Source of the DNA: Sutterella sp047777475
GTDB taxonomy: Bacteria > Pseudomonadota > Gammaproteobacteria > Burkholderiales > Burkholderiaceae_F
Length of the DNA stretch: 64,000 nt
Reading direction: 5' to 3'
Assembly: GCA_047777475.1 (NCBI GenBank)
Contig: JBKEET010000001.1
Coordinates: 1 to 64,000, forward strand
Shown here: piece after piece, positions 36,857 to 45,099 of the stretch
How positions within the stretch are numbered: position 1 is the first letter of the stretch
Layout: each line of letters opens with the position of its first letter
Program-made: the position numbers and the translations under genes
The notes under the pieces: generated by a model
What the model was told of the DNA's origin: nothing
Seen by the model: the letters and a program-made list of their open reading frames with translations, nothing else
Databases searched by the model: none

Positions 36857-39238
36857 TCAGAACGCCCAGCGGAAGCCGGCGTTGACCTGCCACTTCGTGT
36901 CGACATCGCCGCCCGCGCTCTTTTCGACGTCGGCGTAGAAGAAGACGTTCTTGCGAATCGTGAAATCAGCGCCGATGCCGTAGGTGAACCACGTGTCGCC
37001 CGCATCGGCGTCCTGCGTGTAGACGTCGTCGCTGCCCGTGAGCATTACGGATCGGTCGCCCGAGAACTCGCGGTAGACGTTGGCCTTGAGATAGACCTTC
37101 GAGGGCGCGAGGTCCTCGGCGAAGCGGAAGTCTCGGCCTAGGCGCACGCCGGCACGCCCGATCAGGCTGTCGGCGGAGCCCTGGTCCACGCGGATGCCGT
37201 TCGAGAGCGTGTAGCTCGCGCCCGAGAGGTGCGTGTAGACGAGCTGCAGCTCGGGCTCAAGCGAGAAACCGGCGCCGAGCTCGAAGCGCTTGCCGCCTTC
37301 GGCCGAAACCGACCAGACGTCGTCGCTGTAGGAGGCCTTGGCGGTTTCACCGCGGCTCACGACTTTGTACTCGTCCTTGAGGTGCGAGTAGCGGGCGATC
37401 AGGTCGGCGTAAAAGCCCTTGTCGTTGTACCAAGTGGCGTAGAGGGAGGCGCCCGCCGTGTCGACGTCGCCCGAGCCGGCCGTGAACTTCGCGTCGTGGT
37501 TGGCCGTATGCAGCGCCGCGCCGAAGAGATAAGTGCCCGAGCCGTTCGCCGGCCGATAGGCGTAGTCGGCGCCCAGTTGGTAGAACTGGTAGTTGCTGCG
37601 GAAGCTGCCGTTGGTGTCGGAGGTCATGCGTCCCGCCTTCGCGCGCACCCAGAGGCCCGCGGCGTCGTCGCCGTAGCGTCGCACTTCGCCCAGGCGCTTG
37701 TTGAGGCTGTCGAGCTCGAGGAACGAGGTGGCCGCCGCAAAGTTGAGCGCCGCGTCGGAAATTGCGACCTCGGAGGCGTCCGTCAGGTCCTTCTGCAGGC
37801 CCACGATGTACCAGTTGGTGCCGTTCTTGTTCTCGTCGGTCGCAACGACGTTCGTGTCGAGGAGCGGCGTGTAGTCGTAGACGAAGCCGTCACTCAGTTC
37901 CGTCACCTCGGTATAGGCCGTGAAGGTGACCGTGGTCGGCACGTCGGCAAACCAGATCGGGTTGTCATAGCTCACGCCGTTGAGCTTGGTCGAGTCGACC
38001 GGGAGCACCGAGAAGGAGCCGCTGCCCGATTTCACATAGAGGAAGTCGTTGCGCCCTTCGACCGCTTCGCGCGTGATGCCCTCGCCATCCCATGTTCCGT
38101 TGGCGGCTGTATGTGTATAGGTCGGCTCTTCAATGGGACCGCTCTCGTTGGAGGCGGTGAGGTCCATGATGAAGATGCCGCCGTCGCCCGTCAGGTTCTC
38201 GATGGAGAGCTGCTGGGTTAGACCGGCGGTGTTGGTGTGGAGGTTGAAGCCGTGCAGGTTCACGATGCCGCCGTCGCTCACGACGAGGTTCTGCATGACT
38301 TCGATCGGGAGGTCGGGCACCCACTGCGCGCCGTTCGAGAGCATCACGGTGAGGTCGCTTTCCGATGAAAGGTTCGTGCCGTGGCCGTGCCAGTAGGACT
38401 CGGAATCGTCGAGGTTCACCGTCATGGTGCCCTGCCTGGCGTCCAGGTTGCCGAGGAGCTGCACGGTGTGGCCGCCTTCGAGGTTCACGTTGACTGTGCC
38501 GCCGTACTTGGCCGAGAGCGCGTCGTTCTTGCTCATGCCGGGGCCGTAGTCGGTGCTGTAAGCCTCTTCGAGCCCATTGACGAGGATCGTGTTGACGTAG
38601 GTGTCGCCGTTGAGGTTGATGACCATGCCGCTGCCGGCGGCGTAAACGCCGTTGTTGGCGACCGTGGCATTGTCCTGCCATTCGCTGTCGACGTTCACGA
38701 TGCTGCGGATCCAGAGGTCGCCGACGTTCACCGTTACGGGTGTGCAATTGTCGTCATTAATAGCAGCGAGAGCATTGGGATTGATGTGGCCGCCCTTAAG
38801 GGTGAGGTTCGAATCGACATAGTATGAATCGATGTTGAATGTCATCTGATTGACAATTCCGGAATGCCAATATCGGATGTACAGGCCGCCGGTGTACACC
38901 GACGCTGAGCTCAAGGTGGCGATGTCGCCCGACATCGTCAGGTGCATCGAATCGAAATGGAAGATTCCGTCGGAGTCCTCTTCGAGGTTGCTGTCGCCGA
39001 AGGTCGCCAGGAAGTAGCTGCCGTAGGAGCCCCCTTCAATCGTCATGTCGGCGGTATAGCTGCCGTTTTCGGCCGAGAGCGCGTAGCTTGAGCCGGGAAG
39101 CTCTGTAGTCGAGCTTACAGTGACGCTGTTGGAATAATCGGCCGAAGCCTGGGCGGAAATCAGGCAGAGTGCAGCAGAAACGGCTGCGAAGAGGGGGGCC
39201 TTTGCCCTCCTCATCCGGGGGATGAATTGTTTTTTCAT
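36857..39238 (-). CDS. Autotransporter AT-D
   Basis: The third and most complete member of the tandem family, 793 residues from ATG 39238 (MKKQFIPRMRRAKAP; signal peptide ending AQASA). The passenger core (DGGIVNLHGFNLHT and neighbouring blocks) and barrel are almost the same as in AT-B. Differences concentrate in the first 180 mature residues and in the short 'EEPTYTHTAANGTWDGEGI' segment near the passenger end. No break is seen. The gene plus its 3' flank and leader repeat the AT-C unit, showing tandem duplication. Confidence 0.92.
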   Translation of the reverse strand: MKKQFIPRMRRAKAPLFAAVSAALCLISAQASADYSNSVTVSSTTELPGSSYALSAENGSYTADMTIEGGSYGSYFLATFGDSNLEEDSDGIFHFDSMHLTMSGDIATLSSASVYTGGLYIRYWHSGIVNQMTFNIDSYYVDSNLTLKGGHINPNALAAINDDNCTPVTVNVGDLWIRSIVNVDSEWQDNATVANNGVYAAGSGMVINLNGDTYVNTILVNGLEEAYSTDYGPGMSKNDALSAKYGGTVNVNLEGGHTVQLLGNLDARQGTMTVNLDDSESYWHGHGTNLSSESDLTVMLSNGAQWVPDLPIEVMQNLVVSDGGIVNLHGFNLHTNTAGLTQQLSIENLTGDGGIFIMDLTASNESGPIEEPTYTHTAANGTWDGEGITREAVEGRNDFLYVKSGSGSFSVLPVDSTKLNGVSYDNPIWFADVPTTVTFTAYTEVTELSDGFVYDYTPLLDTNVVATDENKNGTNWYIVGLQKDLTDASEVAISDAALNFAAATSFLELDSLNKRLGEVRRYGDDAAGLWVRAKAGRMTSDTNGSFRSNYQFYQLGADYAYRPANGSGTYLFGAALHTANHDAKFTAGSGDVDTAGASLYATWYNDKGFYADLIARYSHLKDEYKVVSRGETAKASYSDDVWSVSAEGGKRFELGAGFSLEPELQLVYTHLSGASYTLSNGIRVDQGSADSLIGRAGVRLGRDFRFAEDLAPSKVYLKANVYREFSGDRSVMLTGSDDVYTQDADAGDTWFTYGIGADFTIRKNVFFYADVEKSAGGDVDTKWQVNAGFRWAF

Positions 39239-39718
39239 TTTCTTAAATCCGAGTGTCAGGTGCTCGAAAATTGCTGACTGATTCCGGGGCCCTGTCGAGT
39301 GTGTTGTTGCAGGCGGGGGGATAGCCGCCGGCGTAGTTTTCGTGAGCGGGCTCCGAAAATCGTCAGGCAAATATTAGCGGCGCTATTCAACGGATTTCAA
39401 TGCTTTTTTCTCCGTGAAAATGGCCTGAACGGACGGTTTTGTCTCTTATGCAGGGAAAAGACTGCCAACGATGTCAGCTGACAGTTTCCGTGACTTTTTG
39501 CAGTCGATGTATGTCAATCAAACAAATGAACTGTCGGAAAACGTACGGTTTCTTTTAAGATACTTTCTTCGAATCGACCTGCTTGCTGCGAGCGGGATTG
39601 GCAAAGAAAAGGGGGTGAAGAGGCTGAAGTTTGCTTAGTATGTCCTCGATGACATATCGCCAAGCGGCACGCCGCGCCGCAACGGCGATGTTCAATGTCC
39701 TGTATGAGGAGATTGGCT
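39239..39718. other. AT-D upstream region and possible tiny ORFs
   Basis: On the minus-strand side it holds the shared leader motif (39250-39266) and the operator-like ACTGCCAACGATGTCAGCTG at 39461-39480. On the plus strand two very short frames abut: 39507-39638 (43 codons, MYVNQTNELSENVRF...) and 39640-39792 (50 codons, MSSMTYRQAARRAAT...). They lack clear ribosome-binding sites, so I do not call them genes. Confidence 0.4.
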
Positions 39719-39988
39719 ATGACCGATTCGCAGACAGAAAAGAAACCGACGCCGGAAGAGTGGGGCAAGATGTTCGGAGAGGCGATAGATAGAGGCCGTA
39801 AAAGAGCGGCAGCGGAGCGCGCAGCGGATACTCGGACGATCGAGGAACGCGTGAAGGCGATGCAGGAAGAGAACCGAAAGCAATACGAGAAGTCCAAGAA
39901 AATCGGGCAGGGCGAGCAGTACCTGCTGCAGAGGTTCGCAAAGATGGCGGAAGAAGCCAGGGCCAAAAAGGCGGCGAAAAAACGCTGA
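39719..39988 (+). CDS. Small charged unknown protein
   Basis: An 89-residue protein starting MTDSQTEKK, with AGGAG at 39705-39709. It is almost entirely charged and helical (KRAAAERAADTRTIEERVKAMQEENRKQ), probably coiled coil. It may pair with the 114-residue ORF 50 bp downstream. No family recognised. Confidence 0.5.
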   Translation: MTDSQTEKKPTPEEWGKMFGEAIDRGRKRAAAERAADTRTIEERVKAMQEENRKQYEKSKKIGQGEQYLLQRFAKMAEEARAKKAAKKR

Positions 39989-40038
39989 ACCTCTTTCACG
40001 CCGGCTGCTTCAATACCATTGCCGGCGCACTTATCGGG

Positions 40039-40383
40039 ATGCAGAAGATGAAAGAAGAAGCCACGCGGCAGAGCTTGGAAAATTACAGTCTTGACCAGAT
40101 GATGGCGGAAATACACTGGAACGCCTCCAGGCTCATCTATACATTGGACGGCGGGGATTTGGTTGGCCTGCTGAAAGACTGGGTGATTCAGTATCTGGCC
40201 TACAGAAAATCAACCGGCGAGAAGGATATGAAGGACTTCTGCGATGACAGGGAGGAAAGAGTGCGAAAGGCCCTGGCCATCTATCGCAGGAGCGTGAAGG
40301 GCTGGGAAATTCCTCCGGCAGGTGCTCCGGCGGCAACGATTATCGAGGTGATCAAGGAGCTGGACCCGAACGATGAGATCTGA
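40039..40383 (+). CDS. Small unknown protein
   Basis: A 114-residue protein (MQKMKEEATRQSLENYSLDQM...), co-oriented with the small ORF before it. Mixed helical content with two tryptophans, acidic C-terminus (ELDPNDEI). There is no recognised domain. A two-small-gene layout could be a toxin-antitoxin pair, but nothing in the sequence identifies one. Confidence 0.5.
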   Translation: MQKMKEEATRQSLENYSLDQMMAEIHWNASRLIYTLDGGDLVGLLKDWVIQYLAYRKSTGEKDMKDFCDDREERVRKALAIYRRSVKGWEIPPAGAPAATIIEVIKELDPNDEI

Positions 40384-40553
40384 GGACCGGCCCTCCGAGA
40401 AATACGTTCATTACTGCTGTAAGTCTCGATTTTTGCTAGCATACGCACCCCTGCGAAGTTCCTGACCGGCAAAGTGCGGGCTTTGTACCTCTCCGGGCGC
40501 CGCGGTTGCGTACAATGGGGGGAAACTTTTAAAGCCACCCTCTTTTTGCTTTC

Positions 40554-41153
40554 ATGTCTTCCCTTGACCCGCGGTATGTGATCGAGGCGGCGCTCCTTTC
40601 CGCCGGCCGGCCGCTTTCCGTGCGCGAGCTGCGCCGCCTTTTCGGCGACCGGTTGAGCGCCAAGACCGTGCGCTCGCACCTCGAGGCGCTCCAGTCCTTC
40701 TGGTCGGAGCGCGGCATGCGGCTCGCCGAGCTCTCCGACGGCTGGCGCTTCTCGACCGCGCCCGAAATCGCGCAGGCGCTTCTCGCGCTCGAGCCCGAGA
40801 AGGCCCCGCGTTACTCGCGCGCCGCGATGGAGACGCTCGCGATCATCGCTTACCGGCAGCCCGTCACGCGCGGCGACATCGAGGATATCCGCGGAGTGGC
40901 CGTGAACCCGGCGATCATCCGCGCCTTCGAAGAGCGCGGCTGGATCGAGACCGTGGGCCGGCGCGACACGCCGGGCAGGCCGGAGCTGCTCGGCACGACG
41001 AAGCAGTTTTTGAACGACCTCGGGCTGCGGAGCCTCGAAGAGCTCCCCGCGCTGCCCGAGTCCGAAACACCCGAATTTGCGCTTTCGCTGCCGGCAGCGC
41101 CCGGCGCCGAGGCGCCTCTCCAGAAGGAGATCGACTTTGAAAAACACGACTAA
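40554..41153 (+). CDS. scpB: Segregation and condensation protein B
   Basis: A 199-residue winged-helix protein, the ScpB subunit of the SMC-ScpA-ScpB condensin that compacts and segregates chromosomes. The family block 'RAAMETLAIIAYRQPVTRGDIEDIRGV' lies at residues 83-110, followed by GWIETVGRRDTPGRPELLGTT. Its 3' end overlaps rluB by 17 bases. scpB before rluB is the usual Burkholderiales order. A TACAAT at 40511-40516 may be part of its promoter, but no good -35 is spaced to it. Confidence 0.93.
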   Translation: MSSLDPRYVIEAALLSAGRPLSVRELRRLFGDRLSAKTVRSHLEALQSFWSERGMRLAELSDGWRFSTAPEIAQALLALEPEKAPRYSRAAMETLAIIAYRQPVTRGDIEDIRGVAVNPAIIRAFEERGWIETVGRRDTPGRPELLGTTKQFLNDLGLRSLEELPALPESETPEFALSLPAAPGAEAPLQKEIDFEKHD

Positions 41154-42345
41154 TTCGCGCGGCAAGCGCACGCCGTTCCGCAGGCCCGAAGGCCGGCGCG
41201 GCCCGCAGCACCGCAGGGCGGAGCTCGCCGCTCCCGGCAAGGCGTTCGAAGAGATGGGCCCCGCCGAGGGGCCGGGCGAGGGCTACGGCGGGCTCGCCGA
41301 GCACGCCATCGCGCTCGACATCGTGCGGCGCGCCCGCGAGCTCGCGCGCCCGGCGAACCTGCCGAGCGAGAAGCTGCAGAAGGCGCTCGCCGACGCGGGC
41401 ATCGGCTCGCGCCGCGAGATGGAGGCGCTCATCGCCCGCGGCGGCGTCACGGTCAACGGCGAGACGGCCGAGCTCGGCTGCCGCGTCACACCGCTCGATG
41501 CGATCCGCATCGGCGGGCGGCTTGTGAAGCGCGACTTCAAGGCCGAGATGCTGCCCCGCGTGCTCATGTACCACAAGGTGGCGGGCGAGATCGTCTCGCG
41601 CGACGACCCCGAGGGACGCCCCTCGGTGTTCGACCACCTGCCGCGCCTCTCGGGCGCGCGCTGGATCGCCGTCGGGCGCCTCGACTTCAACACCGAAGGG
41701 CTGCTGCTCTTCACCACCTCGGGGGCGCTTGCCAACCGCCTGATGCACCCGCGCTACGAGATCAGCCGCGAGTACGCGGTGCGCGTCGCGGGCGAGCTCA
41801 CGCCCGAGCAGCTCGAGGCGCTGCGCAGCGGCGTCGAGCTCGAGGACGGCCCCGCGAAGTTCGACGAGATCGAGGAGGCGGGCGGCACGGGCCTCAACCG
41901 CTGGTACCGCGTGGCGCTGCACGAAGGCCGCAACCGCGAGGTTCGCCGCATGTTCGAGGCGATCGGCATGACCGTCTCGCGCCTGATCCGCACCCGCTAC
42001 GGCGCGGTGTCGCTGCCGGCGTCGCTGCCGCGCGGCAAGCGCGCCGAGCTTACGCCCGACGAGGTCCGCGCCTGGATGATGGAGCTCGACGAGGCGGAAA
42101 AGAAGATCGCGAAGGACGCCCCCGCCAAGGCGCAGGCCGCCAGGGCCGTGAAGGCCGCGTACCGCGAGAAGGCGCGCGAGCGCGCGGCCGCCGAGGAGCG
42201 CCTTGCCGAGCAGGGCCCGCGCCGCGGCGGACGCTTCAAGAAAGGCGCGAGCGACCGCACCGGCGTGCCGATGTGGCACGGCCGCGACATGAGCGACCGG
42301 CGCACGCAGCGCCGGCCCGGCGGATCGCGCCGGGGCGAGCGCTGA
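41137..42345 (+). CDS. rluB: 23S rRNA pseudouridine synthase B (RluB type)
   Basis: A 402-residue RsuA-family enzyme that modifies a uridine near 2605 of 23S rRNA. An S4 RNA-binding domain is at about residues 75-125 (KLQKALADAGIGSRREMEALI). The catalytic motif is GRLDFNTEGLLLFT near 190, Asp being the nucleophile. A basic Arg/Lys/Ala-rich tail follows, as in other betaproteobacterial RluB. The start is chosen as TTG 41137 because AAGGAGA (41124-41130) is correctly spaced and no closer ATG exists; it overlaps the scpB end. Confidence 0.9.
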   Translation: MKNTTNSRGKRTPFRRPEGRRGPQHRRAELAAPGKAFEEMGPAEGPGEGYGGLAEHAIALDIVRRARELARPANLPSEKLQKALADAGIGSRREMEALIARGGVTVNGETAELGCRVTPLDAIRIGGRLVKRDFKAEMLPRVLMYHKVAGEIVSRDDPEGRPSVFDHLPRLSGARWIAVGRLDFNTEGLLLFTTSGALANRLMHPRYEISREYAVRVAGELTPEQLEALRSGVELEDGPAKFDEIEEAGGTGLNRWYRVALHEGRNREVRRMFEAIGMTVSRLIRTRYGAVSLPASLPRGKRAELTPDEVRAWMMELDEAEKKIAKDAPAKAQAARAVKAAYREKARERAAAEERLAEQGPRRGGRFKKGASDRTGVPMWHGRDMSDRRTQRRPGGSRRGER

Positions 42346-42374
42346 TCGCAAAGGGAAAAAATCGCCGTTTCGGG

Positions 42375-42403
42375 TTGCGCGGCGGCCTTTTTTCCCATAC
42401 AAT
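42375..42403 (+). promoter_or_regulatory. Sigma-70 type promoter of the rimP leader
   Basis: TTGCGC (42375-42380), a 17-bp spacer and TACAAT (42398-42403), a good match to consensus. It predicts a transcript starting near 42410. Confidence 0.7.
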
Positions 42404-42409
42404 TTCGCC

Positions 42410-42637
42410 CGTTCGAAGAGATCGCGGAGGCGCGCTGCGCCTTGTCCCTCCCGGCGCAAACCCGGGATGCGGTTCATCTCCGTCGAAAGCGATTCAGACG
42501 GCCGATGCCCCTTGGGGCGCAGCCGTTCCCCTGTCCGATGCGAAACACCGGCTCAGGCAGCGCCGCAAGTAGCGAGCCTGCCGCCGCGCTTCGGGCGCCG
42601 AGAGGGGGCATGGATGGGCGTTTGCCCATTTTTTTTT
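42410..42637 (+). ncRNA. Structured leader RNA with terminator before rimP
   Basis: About 230 nt between a good promoter and a textbook terminator (ATGGGC/GCCCAT, 42614-42629, then nine T). It has several hairpins: GGCGC/GCGCC, TCCCGG/CCGGGA and CCCC/GGGG. No open frame of note. The terminator lies 100 bp before rimP, followed by another GC-rich hairpin and AGGAAGA. This layout fits an attenuator leader of the rimP-nusA-infB operon; a free-standing RNA is the alternative. Confidence 0.6.
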
Positions 42638-42737
42638 ACTTTTTTTCGGCCGGCGCACCCCGGGAAACGAGTCCGGGCGCGGGGCCGGAAAGGTCCCCCT
42701 TCGAGGGGCCGATCAACCATTGTAGGAAGACGAATCA

Positions 42738-43301
42738 ATGACCAATACCGGAGCGCTCGCCGACCTTGTCGCCGAGACCGTCGAAGGACTCGGCTACGAG
42801 CTCGTCGACGCCGAGCGGCTGGCCCGCGGACTGATCCGCGTCACCATCGACACCGACGCCGAGGGCGGCATCACGACGGACGACTGCGAGCGCGTGAGCG
42901 ACCAGCTCACGCACCTTTTCAGCGTCGAGGACGTGCCTTACGAGCGCCTCGAAGTCTCTTCCCCGGGCGTCGAGCGCCCCTTGAAGCGCGCCCGCGACTG
43001 GCAGCGCTTCGCGGGCGAGCTCGCGCACGTCGAGCTCTTTGAGCCGATGCACGCCGAGGGCTTCCCCGAGGCGGGCCGCCGCAAGCTCGAGGGACGCATC
43101 GTCGGCATCGAGGGCGCCTCGGGCGAGGAGCGCGTGACGTTCGACTTCTTCGAAGTGGACGTGCCGCGCACGCCGGGCATGGCCGTGCTCCGCGGCCGCC
43201 GCAGGAAGGCCGCCTCCGAGTCCGCGCCCGTGCGCGTTTCGTTTCCCCTTTCGGACGTTGAAAGCGCCCATCTGATTGCAGTTTTGAACTTTAAAGGTTA
43301 A
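42738..43301 (+). CDS. rimP: Ribosome maturation factor RimP
   Basis: A 187-residue protein needed for 30S subunit maturation. The N-terminal domain reads LVAETVEGLGYELVDAE, followed by RVTIDTDAEGGITTDDCERVS and the highly conserved VSSPGVERPLKRARDWQRF near residues 74-92. The C-terminal SH3-like domain follows and is somewhat longer than in E. coli. AGGAAGA upstream supports ATG 42738. nusA starts 5 bp after the stop, so the two are co-translated from one mRNA as in most proteobacteria. Confidence 0.94.
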   Translation: MTNTGALADLVAETVEGLGYELVDAERLARGLIRVTIDTDAEGGITTDDCERVSDQLTHLFSVEDVPYERLEVSSPGVERPLKRARDWQRFAGELAHVELFEPMHAEGFPEAGRRKLEGRIVGIEGASGEERVTFDFFEVDVPRTPGMAVLRGRRRKAASESAPVRVSFPLSDVESAHLIAVLNFKG

Positions 43302-43306
43302 TTTCG

Positions 43307-44833
43307 ATGAACAGCCGTGAAATGTTGGAGCTTGTCGACGTGCTCGCAAGCGAGAAGAATGTGGCCAAGGACACGGTCTTTGGCGTGCTCGAGGCCGCCC
43401 TCGCCAGCGCCGTCAAGAAGAGCAAGTTCCCGGGCGAGGACGCCGACATCGTCGTGCACGTCGACCGCGACACGGGCGCCTTCTCCGCGGCGCGCCGCTG
43501 GCTCGTGGTGCCCGACGAGGCGGGCCTGCAGGAGCCGGACCGCGAGGAGATGTTCTCCGATATCCATGACGAGTTCCCCGACAAGCAGCCCGGCGACTAC
43601 ATCGAGCGCGCGATCGAGGAGATCGACATCGACTCGACGGGCCGCCGCTTCGCGCAGGACGCCAAGCAGGTCATCCTGCAGCGCCTGCGCGACGCCGAGC
43701 GCGACCAGATCCTCAAGGAGTTCCTCGACCGCAACGAGAGCATCGTCACCGGCACGATCAAGCGCCTCGACAAGGGCGACGCGCTCGTCGAGATCGGCCG
43801 CCTCGAGGCGAGGCTGCCGCGCAGCCAGATGATCCCGCGCGAGAACCTGCGCACGGGCGACCGCGTGCGCGCCTATTTCGACCACATCGCCGACACCAAC
43901 AAGGGCAAGCAGGTGATCCTTTCGCGCACCTCGCCCGAGTTCCTGAAGAAGCTCTTCGAGCTTGAGGTGCCCGAGATCGAGGAGGGCCTCCTCGAGATCA
44001 AGTCCGCCGCCCGCGACCCGGGCGTGCGCGCCAAGATCGCCGTCGTCGCGCACGACGCGCGCATCGACCCGATCGGCACCTGCGTCGGCATGCGCGGCTC
44101 GCGCGTCAACGCGGTCACCAACGAGCTCTCGGGCGAGCGCATCGACATCGTGCCCTGGAACGAGGATCCCGCGCAGTTCGTGATCGGCGCGCTCGAGCCC
44201 GCCAAGGTGCACTCGATCGTCGTCAACGAGGAGACGCACACGATGGAAGTGGTCGTCGACGAGGACAACCTCGCCGTCGCGATCGGCCGCTCCGGCCAGA
44301 ACGTGCGCCTCGCCTCCGAGCTCACGGGCTGGAAGATCAACATCATGACGGAGAACGAGGCCAACCAGAAGCGCGACGAGGAGGTCGCCAAGATCCGCGC
44401 CGAGTTCATGGACAGCCTCGACATCGACGAGGCCGCCGCCAACGTGCTGATCGACGAGGGCTTCTCCTCGATCGAGGAGATCGCCTACGTGCCCGAGAAG
44501 GAGCTCTACGCGATCGAGGCCTTCGACCGCGAGACGGTCGACGAGCTCAGGAAGCGCGCCCGCGACAAGCTCCTTGCCGACGCCATCACGCGCGAGGAGA
44601 ACCTGCGCAAGGCCGACGCCCCGCTGCTCTCGCTCGAGGGCATGGACAACGACCTCGCGAGCAAGCTCGTCGGCCACGGCGTGAAGACGCTCGACGACCT
44701 CGGCGAGCTCGCCACGGACGACCTCGTCGAAATGACGGGCATCGACGCCGAGCGCGCGAGCAAGCTCATCATGGCCGCACGCGCCCACTGGTTCGAGAAC
44801 GAGGACGCGCCCGCCGAAGAGAAGGCGAAGTAA
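43307..44833 (+). CDS. nusA: Transcription termination/antitermination factor NusA
   Basis: A 508-residue RNA polymerase-binding factor. The order of domains is intact: N-terminal polymerase-binding domain (1-125), S1 domain ('ITGTIKRLDKGDALVEIG' type block near 145), KH1 and KH2 (GMRGSRVNAV; AIGRSGQNVRLASELTGW) and two acidic helix-hairpin-helix repeats at the C-terminus (ANVLIDEGFSSIEEI; LVGHGVKTLDDLGEL). It would act both on the leader upstream and on rRNA transcription. It lies between rimP and infB in the conserved operon. Confidence 0.95.
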   Translation: MNSREMLELVDVLASEKNVAKDTVFGVLEAALASAVKKSKFPGEDADIVVHVDRDTGAFSAARRWLVVPDEAGLQEPDREEMFSDIHDEFPDKQPGDYIERAIEEIDIDSTGRRFAQDAKQVILQRLRDAERDQILKEFLDRNESIVTGTIKRLDKGDALVEIGRLEARLPRSQMIPRENLRTGDRVRAYFDHIADTNKGKQVILSRTSPEFLKKLFELEVPEIEEGLLEIKSAARDPGVRAKIAVVAHDARIDPIGTCVGMRGSRVNAVTNELSGERIDIVPWNEDPAQFVIGALEPAKVHSIVVNEETHTMEVVVDEDNLAVAIGRSGQNVRLASELTGWKINIMTENEANQKRDEEVAKIRAEFMDSLDIDEAAANVLIDEGFSSIEEIAYVPEKELYAIEAFDRETVDELRKRARDKLLADAITREENLRKADAPLLSLEGMDNDLASKLVGHGVKTLDDLGELATDDLVEMTGIDAERASKLIMAARAHWFENEDAPAEEKAK

Positions 44834-45099
44834 GCGCAAGCGCCCCGCCGGGCGCTTCGCAGGGTCCGCTGCGGCAAGGACCCCTGCGGCGCCCGGGCGA
44901 AAGGGGAAGAAAAAAGAATTTTTTGTCTTGACTGCCGCATCGGAACTTAGGCTCGGAGCGCTGCCCCGGGCTCCCGGCCCACGGCCCGGGGAATGGTAAG
45001 TGTGCAGCGCTTTGAGCGTGATGCGCGCGCCGCCGGCGAAGGAAGCCCCTTTTCGGGCGCCTTCCGGCCGGAACCGCGCATCGAAGGAGAAAAGAACAT

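Noticed and set aside
39514..40116. A 200-codon minus-strand frame opposite the small ORFs
   Set aside because: Rich in Cys, Phe and Ser as expected from antisense of charged helical genes; no start signal.
42410..42637. 6S RNA or tmRNA as the identity of the RNA before rimP
   Set aside because: Neither the 6S central-bubble arms nor a tmRNA tag frame and tRNA-like ends could be found; the position fits an operon leader better.
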